Shown here one piece after another: positions 5,686 to 10,536 of a stretch of 10,536 nt of DNA (the stretch's first letter is position 1; each line of letters opens with the position of its first letter). The notes beneath the pieces are model-generated. The model searched no databases. It was not told the origin of the DNA and saw only the letters and a program-made list of their open reading frames with translations. A program made the position numbers and the translations under genes. The DNA comes from Deltaproteobacteria bacterium (lineage in GTDB: Bacteria; Desulfobacterota; DSM-4660; Desulfatiglandales; B25-G16). The stretch is from NCBI GenBank assembly GCA_003646875.1, contig QMLT01000038.1, positions 1 to 10,536 on the forward strand. The letters are read 5' to 3'.

Positions 5686-6657
5686 TCAGGATAGTGTCTT
5701 TGTTCTTCTTTTTATCTGCTCACTGATTAAAAGGGCAACAGCCAGTGCCTTTTTCCCATCAACTCCCGTGACTTTTGGCTCTGTCCTTGTTTTTATAGAC
5801 TCAACAAAGGAGCTAATCTGATCGGCCAAGGGATCACTATCAGGAAATGCCTCCTCTTTATGAGCTAACGAGGGTAAATCGGTAAAGCTTTTTTCATTCC
5901 CTTTAAACTGGGTTACATTGATCTTTCTCTTGCCATAATCAATTGATATGCAGTTATCAAGCTGGAAGATCCTCATCATTCTGAGAGATACACTTGAAAC
6001 ACGGCTTACTGTTAAATTTGCTACCATACCATTGGAAAAGGTTATCCTCGCGTTAGCAATATCTATCTTACCACTAACAACAGGCATCCCAACAGCATCT
6101 ATCTCTGTAATCTCTGAATTCACTATGCGCAGGATAATATCCAGATCATGAATCATAAGATCTAAAACCACATCCACATCGGCGCCTCTGTTTGTAAAAA
6201 AGGCAAGTCGATGCGAATCAATAAAAAAAGGCCTGGAAAGCAGTGATTCCATCTTAATTACAGCAGGATTAAAACGCTCTATATGTCCTATCTGCAAAAT
6301 AGCATTATTCTTTTTTGCTACTTCTATCAGTTGATCTGCATCGCTCAGTTTAAGGCTAATAGGCTTTTCAATTAATAAATGTATGCCATGGTCCAAAATA
6401 TCATATCCAATTTCAAAGTGTGAAACTGTTGGAACTGCCAAACTAAGGCCATCTACAAGTGAAAGGATCTCAGTATGGCTATGGTAAGCCTTTGTATTAT
6501 ACTTACGTGCCATTTCTTTCGCCCTTTCAAGGTCTATATCAACAAGCCCAACGAGATCTATGTCTTTCATAGAGGCATACTTCTGGGCATGAAATTCACC
6601 CAGATAACCTACCCCAACAACACCTAATCTTAATCTCTTGTCCGTTTTCCGTTTCAC
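5686..6657 (-). CDS. Gfo/Idh/MocA-family NAD(P)-dependent sugar dehydrogenase
   Basis: This 323-residue cytoplasmic oxidoreductase has an N-terminal Rossmann fold with GVGYLG (15-20), the acidic end of beta-2 at Asp40, the family EKP motif (97-99) and GHIERFNP (124-131). The C-terminal half holds the DLMIHDLD stretch with His170, the usual catalytic position. It lies between lpxI and lpxB, which suggests a role in envelope sugar chemistry. GnnA of Acidithiobacillus, a Gfo/Idh member encoded near lpxA, oxidises UDP-GlcNAc at C3 for a 3-amino lipid A. That activity is a reasonable hypothesis, but the aminotransferase GnnB is absent from the window, so other UDP-sugar substrates remain possible. 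The only suitable start is a GTG at 6657, preceded by spacer repeat words and no Shine-Dalgarno. Confidence 0.88.
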   Translation of the reverse strand: MKRKTDKRLRLGVVGVGYLGEFHAQKYASMKDIDLVGLVDIDLERAKEMARKYNTKAYHSHTEILSLVDGLSLAVPTVSHFEIGYDILDHGIHLLIEKPISLKLSDADQLIEVAKKNNAILQIGHIERFNPAVIKMESLLSRPFFIDSHRLAFFTNRGADVDVVLDLMIHDLDIILRIVNSEITEIDAVGMPVVSGKIDIANARITFSNGMVANLTVSRVSSVSLRMMRIFQLDNCISIDYGKRKINVTQFKGNEKSFTDLPSLAHKEEAFPDSDPLADQISSFVESIKTRTEPKVTGVDGKKALAVALLISEQIKRRTKTLS

Positions 6658-6680
6658 GTTGCTTCATACTGCTAAGTGCT
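6655..6680. repeat. Short spacer sharing words with the lpxB-regulator spacer
   Basis: CGTTGCT (6657-6663) and the 9-base word CATACTGCT (6665-6673) both also occur in the 4379-4485 spacer, more than 2 kb away. On the coding strand these words sit directly upstream of, and slightly into, the GTG start of the Gfo/Idh gene. Confidence 0.5.
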
Positions 6681-7481
6681 TTATCTGGAAAAGATGGCAA
6701 TACCATTCCTATCTGCCATCTGTATCATTTCCTCTTTATCAAAAACGATGGTCTTGCCAGCTTCAATTGCCAAAACAGATGCATTAACCTTTGACATGAC
6801 GTTAACTGTGCTGATGCCAACAGCAGGTAGATCAAATCTAAGATCCTGGTTTGGTTTACAGACCTTAACAACAACCCCGCCTTCTTTAGCTAATGCCCCT
6901 CCCCGTAATATCGCCTTATCAGTTCCTTCTATAGCCTCTACGGCTAAGACTGTTTTCCTTCTGACTACAACGCAATGCCCTATATCAAGACGACCCAGTT
7001 CTTTAGCTACCATCCAGCCAAATTCTATGTCATCCATCTCCTCTTTACTCGGTTTTCTTTTTGTAAGACAACCAGATGGCGCCAGAAGTTCCGGGAGGTA
7101 ATCAGTTGAACTTACAACAATTATTCCTTCTTTTTCAAGCTCTCGAGCCACAGCCTTTAAAATGTCATCATCATGGAAAATTAATAATTTTCCAATGACT
7201 TCCAACCCTTTTAGATCCGGTTTTACATTTGCAAACATTTTGGATTTAGTAATTGCACCTGCCATCAAAGCATGACGCACCTCCCTTGATTTGAAAGCGC
7301 TGAGCAGGCGACCAAATTGCCCAAGCCCTATCCAGGTAATTTCATCAACTTTATCAGCCAGTTCTGGCATAGTCTCTCCTCTATGCGCCACTGCGATTAC
7401 CTTTAAACCTCTTTTCTTGGCCGATTCGGCTATCAAAAGAGGAAACTTCCCGCTCCCGGCTATGAGACCTATTTTTTCCAT
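6681..7481 (-). CDS. lpxI: UDP-2,3-diacylglucosamine diphosphatase LpxI
   Basis: LpxI (DUF1009 family) cleaves UDP-2,3-diacylglucosamine to lipid X and UMP, standing in for LpxH in many non-gamma bacteria. From the ATG at 7481 it is 266 residues. It has the N-terminal IGLIAGSGKFP glycine-rich motif (4-14), the central DDDILKAV stretch, TKRKPS, and the C-terminal QDLRFDLPAVGxxT signature (about 212-225) with conserved aspartates expected to hold the catalytic metal. A TTG two codons upstream (7487) is an alternative start; neither has an ideal Shine-Dalgarno, though GAGG lies across the lpxA stop. The lpxA stop is 11-17 bases upstream, so the two are almost certainly co-transcribed. Confidence 0.93.
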   Translation of the reverse strand: MEKIGLIAGSGKFPLLIAESAKKRGLKVIAVAHRGETMPELADKVDEITWIGLGQFGRLLSAFKSREVRHALMAGAITKSKMFANVKPDLKGLEVIGKLLIFHDDDILKAVARELEKEGIIVVSSTDYLPELLAPSGCLTKRKPSKEEMDDIEFGWMVAKELGRLDIGHCVVVRRKTVLAVEAIEGTDKAILRGGALAKEGGVVVKVCKPNQDLRFDLPAVGISTVNVMSKVNASVLAIEAGKTIVFDKEEMIQMADRNGIAIFSR

Positions 7482-7498
7482 TTTCAATTGCTTGTTGT

Positions 7499-8278
7499 CT
7501 ACCTCACAACCCCCCTTTTTGAACTCACTAAAAAATCAAGCAACATCTGCAACTCCTGAAAAGCCGGTATCTCTTTCTTGACCCTTTCCAGCGCTTCATT
7601 CAACAGATGATGATCACGCCATATAATCTTATAGGCCTTTTTAAGGTTAGTTATCACTTCTTGAGAGAATCCTTCTCTTTTAAGGCCTATAGAATTTAAT
7701 CCATACAATTTAACCCTGTCTCCAGAAGCTATCATGAAAGGAGGGATATCTTTGACCGTGGCTGATTTCCCTCCAATAAAAGCATAGGCTCCTATCCTTA
7801 CAAACTGATGTATGGCTACCAGACCCCCAATGATGGCATGGTCGCCTATCTCTATATGACCGCCAAGAGTTGCAGCGTTTGACATAATAATGGAATTGCC
7901 TAAAGTGCAGTCATGTGCTATGTGGGCATAGGCCATCAGGTAATTCTTGTTGCCAATTTTTGTAACTCTGTCCTGTTTGGTTGTAGCCCGATTAATGGTT
8001 ACAAACTCCCTTATTATATTTTCATCCCCGATAATGACACTGGTGTCCTCACCCTGATACCCGATATCCTGGGGAGGTAAACCAAGGGAGACAAAGGGGT
8101 AAATTCTATTTTTCTCCCCTATTATTGTATTTCCATCTATAACTACATGGGAACCAATAACGCTATCCCTGCCTATTGTTACCTTTTCTCCTATAATTGA
8201 AAATGGCCCGATTGTAACACCATCATCTATTTCTGCCTTTTGGGATACTACTGCAGATGGATGAATATCTATTCCCAT
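7499..8278 (-). CDS. lpxA: UDP-N-acetylglucosamine acyltransferase LpxA
   Basis: LpxA carries out the first lipid A step, moving a 3-hydroxyacyl chain from ACP to the 3-position of UDP-GlcNAc in the cytoplasm. It has 259 residues, as expected: a left-handed beta-helix of hexapeptide repeats (about 5-185) followed by a helical C-terminus (GLKREGFSQEVI onward). His119 and His122 in AHIAHDCTLGN match His122 and catalytic His125 of E. coli. Gly170 aligns with E. coli Gly173, the residue that sets acyl length, and is compatible with a long chain. The family wording SLGLPPQDIGY (64-74) is typical of non-gamma LpxA. The ATG at 8278 is four bases after the fabZ stop, with GAGG embedded in the end of fabZ, pointing to coupled translation. 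Confidence 0.96.
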   Translation of the reverse strand: MGIDIHPSAVVSQKAEIDDGVTIGPFSIIGEKVTIGRDSVIGSHVVIDGNTIIGEKNRIYPFVSLGLPPQDIGYQGEDTSVIIGDENIIREFVTINRATTKQDRVTKIGNKNYLMAYAHIAHDCTLGNSIIMSNAATLGGHIEIGDHAIIGGLVAIHQFVRIGAYAFIGGKSATVKDIPPFMIASGDRVKLYGLNSIGLKREGFSQEVITNLKKAYKIIWRDHHLLNEALERVKKEIPAFQELQMLLDFLVSSKRGVVR

Positions 8279-8282
8279 TTTT

Positions 8283-8729
8283 CTACCTCAATGCAGCCAC
8301 TAACTCAGCCTCCGCCGCAATTTCCTTGTTTACCATTGCCTTGCCTTTCATTTTCCATATTCGGCTTCCTTTTCTCATGGGAGTCAGTTCAAAAATGATC
8401 TGGTCGCCAGGAAAAACTGGTTTTCGAAATCTTACCTTGTCTATAGCTACAAAGTATATGGCATTGTCCTTTTTGTTTGTCATACTTTCTGGTTCCGATA
8501 ATCTGGCAAGGATTCCGCCTACTTGAGCCATGGCCTCTATCACCAAAACGCCAGGCATGATGGGTTTTTCTGGAAAATGACCCGTGAAGAAATACTCATT
8601 AATAGTTACATTCTTGATCCCAACTACCTTCTTACCCACCTCCAGTTCTGTAATCATATCCACAAACAGAAATGGATGACGGTGTGGGAGTATCTTTATG
8701 ATGTCCTTATAGGTGAGTGGCAAATCCAT
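8283..8729 (-). CDS. fabZ: 3-hydroxyacyl-ACP dehydratase FabZ
   Basis: FabZ dehydrates 3-hydroxyacyl-ACP to trans-2-enoyl-ACP in fatty acid elongation and so competes with LpxA and LpxD for the same substrate, which explains its usual place between them. It has 148 residues and a single hot-dog fold. Motifs are LPHRHPFLFVD (14-24), FFTGHFPEKPIMPGVL (47-62) with catalytic His51, and EAMAQ (65-69) with catalytic Glu65. The ATG at 8729 follows the lpxD stop by seven bases, and AGAGGA at the end of lpxD can serve as Shine-Dalgarno. Confidence 0.96.
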   Translation of the reverse strand: MDLPLTYKDIIKILPHRHPFLFVDMITELEVGKKVVGIKNVTINEYFFTGHFPEKPIMPGVLVIEAMAQVGGILARLSEPESMTNKKDNAIYFVAIDKVRFRKPVFPGDQIIFELTPMRKGSRIWKMKGKAMVNKEIAAEAELVAALR

Positions 8730-8736
8730 ATTATGT

Positions 8737-9771
8737 CTATCCTCTTTTTGATTGTTCTTCCAATTCCTTAACCCTGTCTTCTAACTCTTTCAATCTTTCA
8801 GAATACTCGGGGAGTCTCCTGATATGGCTTCTTGTTTTCAGCCAAAGGCGATGAGGCATCGTTGGGATGCCAGAAACCACTTGTCCTGCCGGAACAGATT
8901 TTGCCACACCAGATTTTGAGCCAATCATTACACGATCGCCAATCTCGATATGATCCGTAAACCCGACCTGTCCTCCGATAATGACATTCTTTCCTATTTT
9001 AGTGCTTCCTGCAATGCCTACCTGAGCAACAATAACAGTATTTTCATCGATAACTACATTATGTCCGATCTGAACAAGATTATCGGTCTTTACTCCTCGC
9101 TTTATCACTGTCTTTCCAAGGGCAGCCCTATCAATGGCGTTTTGCGCACCAATTTCAACCTCATCTTCTATTTGAACAATACCTGTTTGGGGAATTTTTA
9201 CACTTATATCACCATCTCTCGCAAAACCGAAGCCATCACTTCCTATAACTGTGCCGGCGTGAATTATTACTTCCTTTCCTATTACGCAGTCAGACATTAT
9301 TGTTACATTCGGATAGATGACACTTCCCTTTCCCAGTCTGACACGGTCACCAATATAAACACCTGGAAAAAGAGTCACTTGATTACCTATTATTGATTCC
9401 CGGCCAACATAAACAAAGGGATAAATAGACACGCCTTTTCCTATGCGGGTTCCTTCTCCAATTATGGATTTTTCACTTATGCCTGGAAAACGAGGAATCG
9501 GGGGGGCAAATATGGTCGCAACCTTGGCGTAGGCAAGAGAGGGATCAGCAACTATCAACTGTGGCCCTTGATAGAGACTGATGGGTTCTGTAACAATAAT
9601 AGCAGATGCCTTTGTTATCTTTACCTGATCCTTTAATCGTGGATCTGAAAAAAAGGATATCTCACCTTTCTCGGCCAAAACAAGGGAATTGATCCCCTTT
9701 ATTAAAACCTGATCATCACCTTTTACAGTGCCACATATAGATTCCGCTATGTACTTAAGGGTTACTTCCAA
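8737..9771 (-). CDS. lpxD: UDP-3-O-(3-hydroxyacyl)glucosamine N-acyltransferase LpxD
   Basis: LpxD adds the second 3-hydroxyacyl chain, at N2, after LpxC deacetylation. The 344-residue protein has the N-terminal uridine-binding domain (about 1-98), a long hexapeptide-repeat beta-helix (about 100-290) with GSDGFGFA (177-184) and QIGHN containing catalytic His237 (E. coli His239), and a C-terminal helix that becomes a charged coiled coil (about 320-342). The start is a TTG at 9771: an in-frame TAA sits two codons upstream and no ATG or GTG occurs before MEVTLKYIAES, which matches the family N-terminus. It is 77 bases downstream of ompH and runs into fabZ with a 7-base gap. Confidence 0.95.
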   Translation of the reverse strand: MEVTLKYIAESICGTVKGDDQVLIKGINSLVLAEKGEISFFSDPRLKDQVKITKASAIIVTEPISLYQGPQLIVADPSLAYAKVATIFAPPIPRFPGISEKSIIGEGTRIGKGVSIYPFVYVGRESIIGNQVTLFPGVYIGDRVRLGKGSVIYPNVTIMSDCVIGKEVIIHAGTVIGSDGFGFARDGDISVKIPQTGIVQIEDEVEIGAQNAIDRAALGKTVIKRGVKTDNLVQIGHNVVIDENTVIVAQVGIAGSTKIGKNVIIGGQVGFTDHIEIGDRVMIGSKSGVAKSVPAGQVVSGIPTMPHRLWLKTRSHIRRLPEYSERLKELEDRVKELEEQSKRG

Positions 9772-9797
9772 TGTTTAACAGCGCCTGCACTGAGCAA

Positions 9798-9856
9798 AAT
9801 TATAAGTTAAGAGTTATAAGCCTCTATTAGCAACTCAGTTTATTATTATTATTTAT
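9798..9856. repeat. Simple-sequence tract and short direct repeat between ompH and lpxD
   Basis: TTATAAG occurs at 9800-9806 and again 14 bases later (9814-9820). A (TTA)n-like tract at about 9840-9856 includes the ompH stop codon, which reads on the minus strand as TAA followed by repeated ATA. No terminator-like stem is present, which fits read-through from ompH into lpxD. Confidence 0.45.
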
Positions 9857-10382
9857 TCGCTTCATTTACCTGGTCGTAGGCCTTGATAACCTGGTCAGTA
9901 ATATCAATTGACTTAGAAGAATACAACACACCCCCCGCCCGTTTTTCCATTATCAAGGTGTAGTTTTCTTTAGAGCCTATTTTTTTAATGATCTTTTCTA
10001 ATTCTTTGAAGATCCTCTTTTTTTCCTTTCCCTGCGCCCTTGCCATCTCTTCATTTAAATCTCTGTAAAGATATTCTAATTCTCTGGTCTTCCTTTCAAT
10101 AGTCTTCTTTTTATCATCCTGGGCATCCAAACTCAGCATCATTGCCTGTTTATCTAATTCCTTCCTTAATTCCAAAAGTTCTCTCTGTTTTGTATTAAGC
10201 CTCTTCTGGAGATCATCTTTCTTCTTTTTGAGAATCTGAAAGACCTTCTGTCCTTCTTTAGATTCCTTAAGACATCTCTGAAGATCAATTACACCAACTC
10301 TGGCAAAATCCTCTGCTAAAACTGCATTGTAAGCTAATAGGATTACAACAATAATAGCAGAAAATAAGAAACTCTTTTTCAT
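9849..10382 (-). CDS. skp: OmpH/Skp-family periplasmic chaperone
   Basis: This Skp-type trimeric chaperone carries unfolded outer-membrane proteins across the periplasm to the BAM complex. I chose the ATG at 10382 because GGAG lies six bases upstream (10389-10392) and because it places a clean signal peptide at the N-terminus: MKK, a hydrophobic core (residues 5-18) and AVLA with cleavage predicted after Ala23. The mature part begins with the family strand RVGVIDLQR (28-36), then a long charged coiled coil (about 42-135), then a C-terminal strand region (NYTLIMEKRAGGVLYSS, 140-156) ending in a helix. Total 177 residues, normal for the family. A longer frame upstream to a TTG at 10520 would bury the signal peptide and is not believed. 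In related bacteria bamA is commonly upstream; it would be beyond the right edge. Confidence 0.9.
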   Translation of the reverse strand: MKKSFLFSAIIVVILLAYNAVLAEDFARVGVIDLQRCLKESKEGQKVFQILKKKKDDLQKRLNTKQRELLELRKELDKQAMMLSLDAQDDKKKTIERKTRELEYLYRDLNEEMARAQGKEKKRIFKELEKIIKKIGSKENYTLIMEKRAGGVLYSSKSIDITDQVIKAYDQVNEANK

Positions 10383-10417
10383 CATTAACTCCATTTTTTG
10401 TAACTCAATAAGTTGGG

Positions 10418-10438
10418 GCAGCAGCTTAAAAGTGCTGC
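10418..10438 (-). promoter_or_regulatory. Hairpin in the ompH leader
   Basis: GCAGCA (10418-10423) pairs with TGCTGC (10433-10438), and inside it CTT (10425-10427) can pair with AAG (10430-10432), leaving one bulged base. The structure lies about 35 bases upstream of the chosen ompH start. No T run follows on either strand, so it is not a standard terminator; a leader-RNA structure or a DNA-binding palindrome is possible. Confidence 0.35.
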
Positions 10439-10536
10439 ATTTAAGGAGCATGGGTATGTCTTTTTTTGTCTCATGCCCTATACTAATGCACTGGAAGACC
10501 CCCATAAATCGGGACACCAACCGACAAGTCGCATAA

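Noticed and set aside
6676..7101. 141-codon plus-strand open frame
   Set aside because: Antisense shadow of lpxI, which has full family motifs across the same span.
8950..9396. 148-codon plus-strand open frame
   Set aside because: It lies fully antisense to lpxD, has no family resemblance, and its odd Y/N/S-rich composition is explained by the reverse complement of lpxD codons.
10383..10520. N-terminal extension of OmpH to a TTG at 10520
   Set aside because: It would place 46 unrelated residues before a clear signal peptide; GGAG is correctly spaced for the ATG at 10382.
10497..10530. Repetitive palindrome around TCCCGATTTAT
   Set aside because: The second arm is imperfect (GGGGG instead of CGGGA), so it cannot be supported as an inverted repeat from this window alone.
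10440..10536. C-terminal end of bamA at the right edge
   Set aside because: None of the three minus frames ends with the aromatic-terminated beta-strand expected for BamA before a stop; the short frames end in VH, ALV or run into ompH.

Overview
The window looks like a stretch of chromosome from a Gram-negative, lipopolysaccharide-making bacterium outside the Enterobacteria. It is AT-rich (roughly 40% GC by eye). UDP-diacylglucosamine hydrolysis is assigned to LpxI rather than LpxH, and a Gfo/Idh dehydrogenase sits inside the lipid A cluster. An NtrX-like sigma-54 activator follows the cluster. This combination fits Desulfobacterota (old Deltaproteobacteria), Nitrospirota or a related candidate phylum. 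The taxon is an inference from gene content, not something the sequence states.

Left part, plus strand (1-2934). A zinc-ribbon Nudix hydrolase (131-721) has a candidate promoter in front and a convincing intrinsic terminator behind (746-785). A 440-base stretch without a recognisable gene follows; it holds one open frame (817-1137) of doubtful status. Then come a stand-alone MEMO-family protein (1164-1976), a strong hairpin just after it (2008-2028), two weak overlapping open frames (1973-2387) and the GTPase engB (2350-2934).

Right part, minus strand (3026-10382). Read in the direction of transcription, the order is ompH/skp, lpxD, fabZ, lpxA, lpxI, a Gfo/Idh oxidoreductase, lpxB, and an NtrC/NtrX-type response regulator. 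Gaps from lpxD to the oxidoreductase are short (4-24 bases), so these genes are probably co-transcribed. LpxA, LpxD, LpxI and LpxB account for four Raetz-pathway steps from UDP-GlcNAc to the lipid A disaccharide; LpxC is the only missing step in that stretch. FabZ makes unsaturated acyl-ACP and competes with LpxA and LpxD for 3-hydroxyacyl-ACP. OmpH/Skp escorts outer-membrane proteins. The dehydrogenase may make a 3-keto UDP-sugar for a GlcNAc3N-type lipid A, but the partner aminotransferase is not here.

The two blocks converge at 2934/3026. Several spacers are built from short degenerate repeated words with 7-, 8-, 9- or 14-base spacing, and some words recur in different spacers. Several genes next to these spacers have TTG or GTG starts and poor Shine-Dalgarno sequences. 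No tRNA, rRNA, CRISPR array, insertion sequence or transposase was seen. Apart from the spacer repeats, the dehydrogenase and the regulator, this is ordinary core-genome sequence, and I see no clear new defence or mobile system.
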